A stretch of 64,000 nt of DNA from Pelotomaculum thermopropionicum SI (lineage in GTDB: Bacteria; Bacillota; Desulfotomaculia; Desulfotomaculales; Pelotomaculaceae), in the NCBI GenBank assembly GCA_000010565.1, contig AP009389.1, positions 2,961,376 to 3,025,375 on the forward strand, given 5' to 3'. The notes under the pieces were generated by a model that did not search any database, was not told where the DNA came from, and saw nothing but the letters and a program-made list of their open reading frames with translations. Both the position numbers and the translations under genes were made by a program. This document shows positions 7,707 through 16,468 of the stretch, one piece after another; positions within the stretch are counted from its first letter, which is position 1; the number at the start of each line of letters is the position of its first letter.

Positions 7707-8382
7707 ATGTTCTCGAGGAAATTTCCCTCCCTTTTGCCTTCAGGCCGGCGATGCCGGCGGCCACCCGCTCCACCAGCGCCGGGGCCCTGTAAAGGTACTC
7801 CAGCACGGCCTCGCAGAGGCTTTTCAGAACGGCAGCCTCCTCCTCGGCAAAGCGGCCTTCGTCAAAGCAGGCGCTACCCTTCAGCAGGGCAAGCCGGCCG
7901 GCCAGGGAAGCCAGCCTTTCCGGAATCTTCCCTTTTTCCGCCAGGTCCTCGATTTTCTCTAAAAGCGAATTCCCCGAAGCCCCGCAGGAAGTGCAAATAA
8001 AGTCCAGGGCCCCGGCCAGCAGGCCGGCGAAGTTGCACCTGCCGGCCTCCCCGGCTTTCAAAGCGGCCAGATACAGCTCCCCCGCCCTGCCGGGCAGGTA
8101 CTTCAAAATGGAGCCTTCTCGGGGATACAAAACGGTATAGGCATAATCACCGGGCGCGCAATCTTCGTGCCAGTCTATTCTGGTAAGGGTGGGCCTTTCG
8201 CACGACAGGCAAAGCGACAGGCAGTACCCCACCCCCCAGGGCCGCGGGCTTTCTTTTACCAGATAGCCGCAGGGGCTTTTCAGGGTTTCAACGTCCCTTT
8301 CGCTGTACTCTGCGAGAAGCCTCATCAGGCCTTTCCTGCCGCAGTGGCCGCAGGCAAGATTTTTAAAATACCCGGCATCCAT
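7705..8382 (-). CDS. DUF4145-type protein with cysteine pairs
   Basis: 225 residues from the chosen ATG (MDAGYFKNLACGHCGRKG). The N-terminal half has zinc-ribbon-like pairs (CGHC, CLSLCLSC) and the middle resembles the DUF4145 pattern, with YPREGSILKYLPGRAGELYLAALKAGEAGRCNFAGLLAGALDFICTSCG split across two motifs. Related domains occur in restriction-linked and RNA-processing proteins, but no function can be assigned here. AGGAAGG lies nine bases before the ATG at 8382; the longer reading at 8418 has no ribosome site. It follows glnS by 63 bp and may share its transcript. Confidence 0.6.
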   Translation of the reverse strand: MDAGYFKNLACGHCGRKGLMRLLAEYSERDVETLKSPCGYLVKESPRPWGVGYCLSLCLSCERPTLTRIDWHEDCAPGDYAYTVLYPREGSILKYLPGRAGELYLAALKAGEAGRCNFAGLLAGALDFICTSCGASGNSLLEKIEDLAEKGKIPERLASLAGRLALLKGSACFDEGRFAEEEAAVLKSLCEAVLEYLYRAPALVERVAAGIAGLKAKGREISSRT

Positions 8383-8445
8383 CTGTCTGCCTTCCTGCAC
8401 AAAATTTTTTCTCATCAACTGCCGGAGAAGAGGTTTTTCCGCCGG

Positions 8446-10137
8446 TCACTTCTTCCCCTGCTCCGCCTTCTGAATTTTGGCCCAGGTGTCCTTCAGCGGC
8501 ACGATCCGGTTGAACACCAGCGCCTCGCCGGTTGAATCGACGGGATCGGTGCAAAAATAGCCGTGCCGCAAAAACTGGTAGCGGCTTCCCGGCGCCGCGC
8601 CGGCCAGGCTGGGCTCAACCAGGCAGGAGGTAAGCCTCTCCAGCGAGTGCGGGTTCAAACAGGCCTTGAAATCCTCCTCCTCATCCGGGTTCTCTTTGGT
8701 AAAAAGGTGGTCGTACAGGCGCACCTCGGCGCGGACGGCATGGGCGGCGGAAACCCAGTGCAGAGTTCCTTTTACCTTGCGCACTTCCGGCGAGGAACCG
8801 CTGCGCGTTGCCGGGTCGTAGGTGCAGCGCAGCTCGATCACCCTGCCGGTGCGCTCGTCCTTTATCACCCGCTCGCACTTAATGATATAGGCATGCTTCA
8901 GCCGGACCTCGCGGCCGGGTGCCAGGCGGAAAAATTTCCCAGGTGGATTTTCGAGAAAGTCGTCCTGCTCGATGTAAAGCTCGCGGGAAAAAGGCACCTT
9001 GCGCGAGCCCAAGGCGGGATTTTCCTGGTTGTAAACGGCATCCAGCTCCTCCACCTGCCCCTCCGGGTAGTTCTCGATGACCACCCGCAGCGGGCGCAGC
9101 ACGGCCATGACGCGCGGGGCTTTCAGGTTCAGGTCTTCCCGTATGCAGTGCTCCAAAAGCGCAATATCGACTATGCTGTTGCTTTTGGCAACGCCGATGA
9201 GATCGCAAAACCTGCGAATTGCCTCCGGGGTATAGCCGCGCCGGCGCAGGCCGCATATGGTGGGCATCCGCGGGTCGTCCCAGCCGCTTACATAGCCCTG
9301 TTCAACCAGTTCCCGCAGCTTCCGCTTGCTCATTACGGTGTAGCTCAGGTTGAGCCTGGCAAACTCGATTTGCTGCGGGTGATAAATGCCCAGCGCGTCA
9401 AGCACCCAGTCGTACAGCGGGCGGTGGTCTTCAAACTCCAGGGTGCAGATGGAGTGGGTAATCCCCTCAATGGAATCCGATATGGGATGGGCAAAATCAT
9501 ACATGGGATAAATGCACCATTTGTCTCCCGTCCTGTGGTGGGTTGCGTGCATAATGCGGTAGAGCACCGGGTCGCGCATGTTCAAATTGCCGGAGGCCAT
9601 GTCGATCTTCGCCCTGAGCACCCGCGAACCGTCGGGGAACTCGCCCGCTTTCATCCGTTCGAACAGTTCCAGGTTCTCCTCCACCGACCGGTTGCGGTAG
9701 GGGCTTTCCCGGCCGGGCTCGGTCAAAGTGCCGCGGTACTCCCTTATTTCCTCCGCGCTCAGGTCGCAGACGTAGGCCTTGCCGGCCTTAATCAACTGGA
9801 CGGCGTACTGGTACATCTTCTCAAAGTAGTCCGAGGCGTAAAAGAGCCGGCCGTCCCAATCAAACCCGAGCCATTTTACATCCTCCTTGATCGACTCCAC
9901 ATATTCCTCGTCTTCTTTGGCCGGGTTGGTATCGTCGAACCTCAGGTTGCACAGCCCGCCGTTCTTAGCGGCGAGGCCGAAATTGAGGCAGATCGATTTG
10001 GCATGCCCGATATGCAGGTAGCCGTTGGGTTCCGGGGGAAACCTGGTATGGACGCGGCCGCCGTATTTGTTTGTCTTCATGTCTTCGTTAATAATGTTCT
10101 GAATGAAATTGGAAGACTGCAAAGAACCTGTACTCAT
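8446..10137 (-). CDS. glnS: Glutaminyl-tRNA synthetase
   Basis: 563 residues, class I aminoacyl-tRNA synthetase charging tRNA-Gln. [17 protein letters not shown] (about residue 33) holds the HIGH motif, and [14 protein letters not shown] (about residue 270) the KMSKS loop; [17 protein letters not shown] and [20 protein letters not shown] are GlnRS-specific. A C-terminal anticodon-binding beta-barrel is present and the protein is full length. Most Firmicutes lack GlnRS and use GatCAB on Glu-tRNA-Gln, so this gene is probably an old transfer. GAGGGG precedes the ATG. Confidence 0.97.
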   Translation of the reverse strand: MSTGSLQSSNFIQNIINEDMKTNKYGGRVHTRFPPEPNGYLHIGHAKSICLNFGLAAKNGGLCNLRFDDTNPAKEDEEYVESIKEDVKWLGFDWDGRLFYASDYFEKMYQYAVQLIKAGKAYVCDLSAEEIREYRGTLTEPGRESPYRNRSVEENLELFERMKAGEFPDGSRVLRAKIDMASGNLNMRDPVLYRIMHATHHRTGDKWCIYPMYDFAHPISDSIEGITHSICTLEFEDHRPLYDWVLDALGIYHPQQIEFARLNLSYTVMSKRKLRELVEQGYVSGWDDPRMPTICGLRRRGYTPEAIRRFCDLIGVAKSNSIVDIALLEHCIREDLNLKAPRVMAVLRPLRVVIENYPEGQVEELDAVYNQENPALGSRKVPFSRELYIEQDDFLENPPGKFFRLAPGREVRLKHAYIIKCERVIKDERTGRVIELRCTYDPATRSGSSPEVRKVKGTLHWVSAAHAVRAEVRLYDHLFTKENPDEEEDFKACLNPHSLERLTSCLVEPSLAGAAPGSRYQFLRHGYFCTDPVDSTGEALVFNRIVPLKDTWAKIQKAEQGKK

Positions 10138-10326
10138 CTGTACCCCTCTAACTTTTTTATGTCACAAGTATTTTATTTTTCCATATGTTAACCAAAAATC
10201 CTCTTAAATAACATGACCGGCGCTTTTTTCTCCAAAGCGGCTCCCAAAAGACGGCGGGCCTAAAACCGCCCAAGGGGGCCTGCCGGATAAGGCCGGTTAC
10301 GAACAGGCGCCAGCCAATATACAGGT

Positions 10327-10773
10327 TTATCCGTTAGACCGTTCGGGTTCGGCCACTTTCAACACCTTTTCCAAAAAGGCCTGCACCACTGCCGGGTCGA
10401 AATGCCTGCCCTTTTCCTCGATAAGATAAGCAATTGCTTTTTCTCTGGGCCAGGCAGGCCGGTAGGGCCTTTCCGAGCACAGCGCGTCCCAAACGTCCAC
10501 CACCGCAAAAATGCGGGCCGGGAACGGGATTTCCGCCCCTTTCAGACCGCGGGGGTAACCGGTCCCGTCCCATTTCTCGTGATGGCAGTAAGGAATGTCC
10601 AGGGCCGGCCGCAGGTGCTCAATTTGGGACAGCATTTCCCAGGCATAAACGGGGTGGCGGCGCATAACCTCCCATTCCTCCGGATCAAGAGGGCCGGGCT
10701 TGTGCAGGATCCTGTCCGGAACGCCCAACTTGCCGATGTCGTGCAGCAGCGCCCCCCGCCGCAGGTGGTGCAA
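10327..10773 (-). pseudogene. HD-GYP domain part of a frameshifted sensor
   Basis: This reading frame carries the catalytic half of an HD-GYP c-di-GMP phosphodiesterase: GALLHDIGKLGVPDRILHKPG (HD motif), HPVYAWEML, YCHHEKWDGTGYPRGL and the HD-GYP hallmark GYPRGLKG, then ARIFAVVDVWDAL. It lacks its own N-terminus. The missing start of the domain (ALDLRDKETEGHSRRVTEMAV) ends the upstream frame 10791-13304, and one base shift near 10805 would join them as MAVALARSLRIEGEALHHLRRGALLHDIGK. So this is the C-terminal piece of one gene, either truly broken or carrying a sequencing error. Confidence 0.85.
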
Positions 10774-10790
10774 GGCCTCTCCCTCTATCC

Positions 10791-13304
10791 TCAGGCTGCG
10801 GGCCAGGCGACGGCCATTTCGGTTACCCGCCGGCTGTGGCCCTCGGTTTCCTTGTCACGCAGGTCCAGGGCATACGACAGGGCCTCAATGGTGCTGTCGT
10901 AAGCAAAGATGATTTCCCGGCTGGTGCGCTGCAGTTCCAGAAACATCTGCACGCTGTCCACCGCAATGGCCGCCTGCTGGCCCAGCGAAGTGAGAAATAC
11001 CTGCTGGCGCGCCGAAAAGGCTGCCGGGGAGCGGAAGAAAAGCTCCAGGGAACCCTTCAGTCGGCCTTTGGCAACCAGCGGAATGCCGGCACAAAAAGCA
11101 TACCCGGCGGCAAGCAGGCTCCTTGCCTTGGGGCAGGGCAGGCCGGCAAGCTCCCCAAAGGAAATGTCCGCCCTCCCTATAGAGTCGCCCCTGGTGCAGC
11201 CTTCATTGGAGCGGATAGGTACCGCCGCCTCGGCCGGCATCTCCCCGCTCCAGAGAACGGTGTTCAGGCACCCCGTCGCCTCGTCAAAAAGCATTACCGC
11301 AGTGGCGTCGGCTCCCGCGTAATCCACCAGGCAGGAAGTAACCTTTTTCAGAATCAGCCGGAGATCAACGGTGCCCAGCATGGCCTCGTCGATCTCCCGC
11401 AGCATTTCTAACTGGGCCAGCCGCTCGCCGGCCTGCCGGTAAAGAGCGATGTTCTCTTCGGCCATGGCGGCCTGCCGTTCGAACAGGCGCTGCCGCTCCA
11501 GGGCGCTGCCGAGAATTTCAGCCATCACCCGCACCAGCGCAATGTCTTTCTCCAGCCACTCCTTTGCCGCTTCCACATTATCCAGGCCGACAAAGCCGGC
11601 CAGGGCCCCTTCCGCCACCACCGGCAGCACCAGCAGGGATTTTATGTCCTGCGCCTCCAGGATCTTTCTTTCCGCTGCGGCCTCAGCCGGCAGCTTTGAC
11701 ACGTCTGCAATGTGAATGGCCTCACCCCGGTGCAGGCGCTCCATCCACCAGGGAAACACGCTGCAGGGCACGGACTGCAGTTCGTCCTTCATCGGGACAA
11801 CGCCCGGGGCGCACCATTCGTGCGTGTTGTCAATTAATTTTCCATCCTGGCTGAACAAAAACAGATACGCCCTCCCGGCCCCGGCAAAAGAGCCGATCTC
11901 GGCCAGCGAGCCGTCGACGGCACGGTCGAAGTCCTCTTTTAAAAAGCGGGAGGAGATATTTGCCAAAATCTCTTCCAGTCCCAGGCGCCATTTCAGCTTT
12001 CGTTCCCTTTCCCGGCTTTCGCTAATATCCACGACGGATACAAAGCACTGGCCGGCGCCGGGCAGGGCGCCTACCGTCAGGTGGACCTCCCGCCGGGCAC
12101 CCGCACGGTCCCGGATTGTGGACTCGCCCCTGTACGAGGCCCGGCCCTGGGTGCTGCACCCGCAATCCTTAGCAAAATCACGGAACGGCCTGCCGGCAAA
12201 AAAATCATCCCAACTTTTCCGGCCTTCTATCTCTTCCCTGGAAAATCCCGTCAGGCGGGCAAACTCTTCGTTGGCCAGCGCAATGGTGCCGCCTTCCGCC
12301 ACCACCACGGTGGCGGTTCCGGTGTTCTCAAACACGGTGCGGTACTTCTTTTCCGCCACCGCCGCGTCGTGCTCCGCCCTGCGCACCAGGTAGAAACTGC
12401 TGCCTCCCAGCGTTATGGCGGCAAGGGCCAGGACGACAGCCAGCCCCAAAGCGCCAAAGCCCTGCCGCAGCCCCGCCTGGACGGCGGCAAAAACATACGT
12501 GTCCGGGACCGAAAGACAGGCCGTCACGCTTCCCCCGGCCGGCACGTCCAGAAGCTGCAGGTAAGCGTAGAGGCGCTTTGCTCCCCCGGCATCCTCCCGC
12601 CAGAAAACGCCGCTTTTCTCCCGAGCGGCCATCTCCTGCAGGGCGGCGTCGGCGGCCGGCAGGCCCAGTCTCTCTTCCCCGTCCGGGGTGTGGGCCAGCA
12701 CCCTTCCCTGCCTGTCCACCAGTGCCACAGATGCGCCCGGCAACAAGCGGCTTTCGGCTTTCAGCAGCTCGTTAAACTGAACCAGGTCCAGGGCGGCATA
12801 AAGAACGGCTTTAACCTCGCCCTCGCCGTCCAGGACGGGCCGGGCCACGTGCAGGGAAGGCTTGCCGGTTACCCTGCCAACGGCATATTCCCCGGCTACA
12901 AATTTTTTCTCCGCAAGAACCTGGCGGAAATAATAAAAATCCGAAACGTTAACCCGTCCGGAAAAAGGTGCCCCGCTGCAGATCAAATTGCCCTCCCGGT
13001 CGGCCAGACCGATATTGGCCAGTTGGGGGGTTTTATTTAAAATATCTTTAAACAATGCAGAACAGGCGCCGGTGTCCAGGCCGTAAACGGCCGGCACCCT
13101 GGCCATCACGTCCAGAAGCTGCTCCACCGACTTGATTTGCTCCGCCTGTTTTGCCGCCGCCAGCTCCAGATAGGCCAGAGCTTCCTTTTCAGCCGCCTTT
13201 TTCAAATACCCCTGCTGGCCGAAAAAGGTAAACCCCAGGGCCGCCAGGCCCGGCAAAATGACAAGGACAAAAACCAGCATCAGCAAATTTACCCTGCGCA
13301 TCAT
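10791..13304 (-). CDS. Membrane sensor (dCache-PAS-GAF-GAF), N-terminal part of split HD-GYP protein
   Basis: 837 residues in this frame. A membrane helix at about 7-28, an extracellular double-Cache-like region (about 35-270, with DFYYFRQVLAEKKFVAGEYAVGRVTGKPSLHVARPV), a second helix near 282-305, a PAS domain (about 322-430, YRTVFENTGTATVVV), then two GAF domains (about 450-600 and 640-790). The frame ends at SRRVTEMAVAWPAA, partway into an HD-GYP domain that continues in the next frame. As one gene it would be about 990 residues, sensing an external signal and degrading c-di-GMP. Confidence in the domain order is good; residue limits are approximate. Confidence 0.85.
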   Translation of the reverse strand: MMRRVNLLMLVFVLVILPGLAALGFTFFGQQGYLKKAAEKEALAYLELAAAKQAEQIKSVEQLLDVMARVPAVYGLDTGACSALFKDILNKTPQLANIGLADREGNLICSGAPFSGRVNVSDFYYFRQVLAEKKFVAGEYAVGRVTGKPSLHVARPVLDGEGEVKAVLYAALDLVQFNELLKAESRLLPGASVALVDRQGRVLAHTPDGEERLGLPAADAALQEMAAREKSGVFWREDAGGAKRLYAYLQLLDVPAGGSVTACLSVPDTYVFAAVQAGLRQGFGALGLAVVLALAAITLGGSSFYLVRRAEHDAAVAEKKYRTVFENTGTATVVVAEGGTIALANEEFARLTGFSREEIEGRKSWDDFFAGRPFRDFAKDCGCSTQGRASYRGESTIRDRAGARREVHLTVGALPGAGQCFVSVVDISESRERERKLKWRLGLEEILANISSRFLKEDFDRAVDGSLAEIGSFAGAGRAYLFLFSQDGKLIDNTHEWCAPGVVPMKDELQSVPCSVFPWWMERLHRGEAIHIADVSKLPAEAAAERKILEAQDIKSLLVLPVVAEGALAGFVGLDNVEAAKEWLEKDIALVRVMAEILGSALERQRLFERQAAMAEENIALYRQAGERLAQLEMLREIDEAMLGTVDLRLILKKVTSCLVDYAGADATAVMLFDEATGCLNTVLWSGEMPAEAAVPIRSNEGCTRGDSIGRADISFGELAGLPCPKARSLLAAGYAFCAGIPLVAKGRLKGSLELFFRSPAAFSARQQVFLTSLGQQAAIAVDSVQMFLELQRTSREIIFAYDSTIEALSYALDLRDKETEGHSRRVTEMAVAWPAA

Positions 13305-13623
13305 CTTCAGCCTAAGCGTCGTTTCACCCCGCTCAACAACCCCGCCGCCGGGGACAGCTCCAACCGCTTTTATATAAACGCACCGTCAGCTTCTAAATTA
13401 CTGGCATAAACGTTCAACGGAGAGTGGCAGGCTAATATTTTCTGGTTTTTCTCCCTTCTTTTATCATAATACTACAAATTACGGTCAGGAAACAATATCC
13501 AGGACAAAAAAGTAAAACTATCTGTGCCCGCTAAATTTGAAGGCCCGGTGTGATTAAACAAACCCCCGGCTCCCAGCAGGGGATTGCAAGCGCGCCGCTG
13601 CCCCTCGTACGGGCACCAAAAAA

Positions 13624-13665
13624 CCCTCCGCAGGATTAAGTAGATCCCCGGAGGGCTTGATTTTT
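13624..13665. terminator. Bidirectional terminator left of the accessory region
   Basis: CCCTCCG and CGGAGGG (13624-13630, 13649-13655) form a stem. The minus strand continues with GGGTTTTTTGG and the plus strand with CTTGATTTTT, so it can stop transcripts from either side. The rest of the 490-bp gap 13305-13795 holds AT-rich upstream sequence of the sensor gene and the element arm described next; I see no other gene in it. Confidence 0.7.
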
Positions 13666-13669
13666 CTGG

Positions 13670-13745
13670 AGGCTGTAAGATTGCTGTAAAAAACGATCCC
13701 GCTAAATCACGTCTTGCAAGGGTTGGCGGGTTTCATTCTCGTAAA
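13670..13745. other. Distal arm of the outer integrative element
   Basis: This stretch (CTGTAAGATTGCTGTAAAA, then CCCGCTA, then GCGGGTTTCATTCTCGTAA) aligns with 16385-16458 (TTTTGCAGTAAAAC, CCCGCTA, GCGGGTTTCATTGTCGTAA). That second copy lies next to the attachment copy of the inner element. I infer this is the matching far end of the outer element. No tRNA-Gly fragment is visible beside it. Confidence 0.55.
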
Positions 13746-13795
13746 AGACAGCCTTGGGCAAATCCTTTTTGATTTGTTTCCCGTGCATAGGATAA

Positions 13796-14128
13796 TTACT
13801 GCACTATCCCATGCTTCCTTAAAAGCTTCAGGGCCTCTTTATAGGTTTCGTCCCTTCTTAAATCTACATAGAGGAACATAATTTCCGGTTCTTCAGGAGG
13901 CACATCCCAAATATCGGGTTTTTCCTCAGAAAGAACATATAGAATACGGAGTTTTCCGCTTTTAAACTTGCGAACACCGGAAAGCTCATGTTTAAGAAAT
14001 CCGAAAGAAAGAGGGGCCGAAACTATCATTTCTTCCTTCTCGGCAATCCACTGAATGACATGAGAATCAAATTCTGATCTCAGTTTTAGATAAAGCTCGT
14101 GATACCTTTTCCGCCAGGGCCTCATCAT
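13796..14128 (-). CDS. RelE/ParE-like toxin of a Panacea toxin-antitoxin pair
   Basis: About 110 residues, with FLKHELSGVRKFKSGKLRILYVLSEE and IMFLYVDLRRDETYKEALKLLRKHGI, the beta-strand pattern of RelE/HigB-type toxins that cut mRNA on ribosomes or otherwise block translation. Its 5' end overlaps the upstream gene by about 60 bp, which points to translational coupling. ATG at 14128 has GAGGG eight bases before it; a TTG two codons earlier is possible. Pairing with a Panacea-domain protein matches known PanAT modules; toxin activity is inferred. Confidence 0.7.
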   Translation of the reverse strand: MMRPWRKRYHELYLKLRSEFDSHVIQWIAEKEEMIVSAPLSFGFLKHELSGVRKFKSGKLRILYVLSEEKPDIWDVPPEEPEIMFLYVDLRRDETYKEALKLLRKHGIVQ

Positions 14129-14648
14129 CTTCAAAACCCTCTATTATGTCAGTAAGGGCAAAGTATTCTTCTTCGCTTTCACAGGCCAGCTCAGCAACGT
14201 AAATAGGTTCATTTGGTTCTGAGTATTTCCAGGCCGGCAGGTCATGAGAAAGCCTGGACAGTTCCGTGCCTGTTTTCCAACCATACTTTTTGCAAACTAT
14301 ATTAACGGTCTCCTGAACTTCTTCTGAAAGCTCAGCCTCCCTCTTTGGGGCGTAACAGTATTGAAATTTTTCCTTCCTCTCCTCGTAAATCGGTATCGGG
14401 GTTGTTTTTTTGTCCCAAAGTTCTCCTTCGCCATCTTTTAACACTTCATCAAAAAAGGCTATGACAGGCCCCATTTTCATCCTGACAAAATAAAGTCCTG
14501 TGACAGAATCTCCTGTTCTCTGAAAGTGTTCTATTTCAGCAAATAGAATTAACTTGGCAAGCTTGGTCTTGGGAACCTCTTTTGCCTTGTTTAGAAAGCC
14601 AAGGATAAGGCTTGCCAACATTTCTTTTTTGTTCCTCATTTTTGTCAC
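14067..14648 (-). CDS. Panacea-domain (DUF4065) antitoxin
   Basis: 193 residues beginning MTKMRNKKEMLASLILGFLNK, with KLAKLILFAEIEHFQRTGDSVTGLYFVRMKMGPVI, which is the Panacea/SocA-like fold signature (the conserved 'TGLYF...GPV' strand), and a C-terminal acidic tail. Panacea domains neutralise many unrelated toxins by direct binding. It is the first gene of a two-gene minus-strand unit with the RelE-like toxin overlapping its 3' end. A bidirectional terminator sits about 130 bp past the toxin. It occupies the same slot in the outer element that HicAB fills in the inner one. Confidence 0.75.
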   Translation of the reverse strand: MTKMRNKKEMLASLILGFLNKAKEVPKTKLAKLILFAEIEHFQRTGDSVTGLYFVRMKMGPVIAFFDEVLKDGEGELWDKKTTPIPIYEERKEKFQYCYAPKREAELSEEVQETVNIVCKKYGWKTGTELSRLSHDLPAWKYSEPNEPIYVAELACESEEEYFALTDIIEGFEDDEALAEKVSRALSKTEIRI

Positions 14649-14658
14649 CCCCTTTTCT

Positions 14659-15525
14659 TTATATTATACCCCTTTCCTCGCGGTAGTAGCTACGCAACCT
14701 CTTGGCGTTCTCATAGCATCGGGTGGAGCAGTAATCCACGTTCGGCCTGGTTGCTATAAAAACCCCCCCGCAGGGCCGGTGCTGACAGCGGCGGTACTGC
14801 CGCAACCCGGTCAGGTCAAACCACATGAGCAGATAGCAGTAATGTAGCAAGGACGGCGCCTGCCAGTGTGTGGTCCACTGTTCCGGTTTTGCTGTGTACC
14901 AGCTAACCGGCCTGCAACCGGCCAGGTAACGGTTCAAAATGTCCTGCGCTTCGTTTTTCCGGTCCTCTGGCTTTTTTGGTGCATAACGATAGCCTTCCGG
15001 CTTTTCGCCGTTCGCCAGAGTAACAAAGTGCTGAAACTCCTCCGCAGCCCAGACGAAAGCCTCCAGAGGTTCGCGGTAGAGGTGTAACTTATGCTCCCGG
15101 CTGTTTTTATAGACCGGGTTGGCGAAATGTTTACTAAACCATGTCTCGTGTGAAAGCTTAATCCCCCTAACACGGTACGGTTTGTATTCCTCGCCAGCGG
15201 GCCGCCATTCGCGATAGCTTTCCACGTTCCAAAGTCCCAGCAACCCCCACCTGTTCACAAACTCTAATATTTCTTGGGAGCTTTTTGCGTTGAGCCGCGC
15301 CAGGTGAAGATGAGGCCACTCCTGCCATCCCTCGGGGCGGACGGGTTGTTTCGTGACCGGCGGGAGGTCAAGAGGCTGATACAAGGCTTTTTGTATGTCA
15401 AATGGCCTTCCGGTGGCTGCAATGTAGGTTTCGCCGTTTTCCTCGACTAACTCGTATTCAAGCCGAAACCAGACCGTTGCCTGCACCGGCAACACATGAT
15501 TTCCCGCCCCTACGTCCGGGCGCAT
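14659..15525 (-). CDS. Zinc-ribbon protein of integrative element, unknown function
   Basis: 288 residues. I do not recognise the N-terminal two thirds (LEYELVEENGETYIAATGRP, EWPHLHLARLNAK, HKLHLYREPLEAFVWAAEEFQHFV). The C-terminus ends in a treble-clef pattern: CQHRPCGGVFIATRPNVDYCSTRC then YENAKRLRSYYRE, four Cys likely binding zinc, like the CGNR class of nucleic-acid binding fingers. The start ATG has GGAGG seven bases upstream. It is transcribed divergently from the XRE gene across an 80-bp control region, just as the 360-residue gene is in the inner element, so it may be an early element function. Confidence 0.6.
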   Translation of the reverse strand: MRPDVGAGNHVLPVQATVWFRLEYELVEENGETYIAATGRPFDIQKALYQPLDLPPVTKQPVRPEGWQEWPHLHLARLNAKSSQEILEFVNRWGLLGLWNVESYREWRPAGEEYKPYRVRGIKLSHETWFSKHFANPVYKNSREHKLHLYREPLEAFVWAAEEFQHFVTLANGEKPEGYRYAPKKPEDRKNEAQDILNRYLAGCRPVSWYTAKPEQWTTHWQAPSLLHYCYLLMWFDLTGLRQYRRCQHRPCGGVFIATRPNVDYCSTRCYENAKRLRSYYREERGII

Positions 15526-15605
15526 ATGACCGCCTCCATGTAACCGTTTTTGTATACTGGTTTAGGTCTTATGGCCATTGTACAGTAATTCCTGAGGTGG
15601 TGTCA

Positions 15606-15797
15606 ATGGACATTCGGAAATTGCGGCAACAAAAGAATATAAGCCGGGCGGAACTGTCTCGCCGGACCGGGATTGACTACGTTACCTTATACAAGTTGAA
15701 GCGCGGGTTGATGTTGCCGTTTCCCGGGTGGCGCAGACGAATTGCCCAAGCACTGGGTGTAGAGGAGAACAAGCTCCCGAGAGGTGATGGAAAATGA
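15606..15797 (+). CDS. XRE-family repressor-like regulator (outer element)
   Basis: 63 residues: MDIRKLRQQKNISRAELSRRTGIDYVTLYKLKRG is a helix-turn-helix of the Cro/cI type, and the C-terminus (WRRRIAQALGVEENKLPRGD) is the usual last helix. GAGGTGG lies before the ATG. Its stop overlaps the next gene's start by four bases. It faces the 288-residue gene across a short intergenic region where it probably binds. A paralogue is at 18088. Confidence 0.8.
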   Translation: MDIRKLRQQKNISRAELSRRTGIDYVTLYKLKRGLMLPFPGWRRRIAQALGVEENKLPRGDGK

Positions 15798-15988
15798 ACG
15801 ACTGGGAAGACCTCCCTGCAGTGCTAACTATCGAAGAAACTGCGCGTTTCTTGCGGCGCGGCTATCGGTGCGTGCTTCAGCTTTGCCACCAGCGAGGCTT
15901 CCCGGCGATGCGTCTGGGGCGTAGGTGGCTGATAAACCGCGACGGCCTCAGACGCTGGCTTGACCGGGAAACCACCGAAGAAAAATAA
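15794..15988 (+). CDS. AlpA/excisionase-like HTH protein (outer element)
   Basis: 64 residues with the helix-turn-helix-17 pattern: LTIEETARFLRRGYRCVLQLCHQRGFPAMRLGRRWLINRDGLRRWL, split by known motifs EETA..L and GRRW.I....L..W. Such proteins act as excisionases (Xis) or activators of integrase genes. Its DNA is close to identical with codons 8-60 of the gene at 18260, which shows recent duplication or conversion. The stop is followed within 16 bp by an integrase fragment, where everything else of the element was deleted. Confidence 0.75.
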   Translation: MNDWEDLPAVLTIEETARFLRRGYRCVLQLCHQRGFPAMRLGRRWLINRDGLRRWLDRETTEEK

Positions 15989-16001
15989 AAACCCCCTAGT
16001 A

Positions 16002-16268
16002 AATGGGAGGATGGACGGCAAAGGGGCCTTTCGCCCAGGATAATTCACCTGATCCACCAGGTGATCAACGGCGCGTTAAAGCAGGCGGTAAGGCAAAAAC
16101 TGATCACCTATAACCCGGCGGAATACACCACACGGCCCAGCTTAAAGTACAGGGAAATGCAACCCCTGTGCAGTAAAAACCGTTTTGCAGTAAACCTCGA
16201 AACCCCGGAACCCTTGATTTTGCTGGAGCGGGTGACGGGGATCGAACCCGCAGCCCTCAGCTTGGGAA
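16002..16268 (+). pseudogene. Integrase fragment plus attachment copy (outer element remnant, direct repeat)
   Basis: About 267 bp nearly identical to 23841-24108. The first part encodes integrase residues 129 onward (RIIHLIHQVINGALKQAVRQ, then KLITYNPAEYTTRPSLKYREMQPL), the rest is non-coding TGCAGTAAA repeats and a tRNA-Gly 3' copy. The junction with the preceding AlpA-like gene (ATAAAAACCCC joined to AATGGG) marks an internal deletion that removed the replication genes and the integrase 5' part. Confidence 0.85.
16224..16268. other. Attachment-site copy of tRNA-Gly 3' end
   Basis: These 45 bases equal 24064-24108 of the intact tRNA-Gly gene, from the encoded CCA through the T-arm to the anticodon loop. 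It is the displaced 3' end left when the inner element integrated into the tRNA gene. Confidence 0.85.
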
Positions 16269-16460
16269 TTTGAGGAAGCGTTCTTCCGTTAAGGTCAGTA
16301 AAGGTAAAATGCAGTAATATCAAGGCTTTGCGGAATTGGAAATGTAAGTAAAATGCCGTTTTGGTAGGGTAAATTCCATCCCATTGCAGTAATTTTGCAG
16401 TAAAACTTCACACCCGCTATCCCAGGCAGGAGAAGGCGTAGCGGGTTTCATTGTCGTAAT
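16269..16460. other. Distal arm of inner element with TGCAGTAA repeats
   Basis: TGCAGTAA occurs at 16310, 16385 and 16396, and twice more at 16169 and 16186 on the other side of the attachment core. The same pairs recur at 24007-24035. Short repeats on both sides of a tRNA-based core are typical arm-type binding sites of tyrosine integrases. The end of this arm (GCGGGTTTCATTGTCGTAA) is repeated at 13727. Confidence 0.6.
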
Positions 16461-16468
16461 GTCCGAAG

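Noticed and set aside
8563..10191. 542-codon plus-strand open frame opposite glnS
   Set aside because: It is the antisense shadow of glnS; GC-rich third positions keep the opposite frame open, and its translation has no domain or ribosome site.
13490..13623. Attachment copy of tRNA-Gly at the far end of the outer element
   Set aside because: I looked for the GGTTCGATCCCCG-type tRNA sequence near the distal arm and did not find it; the outer boundary stays undefined.
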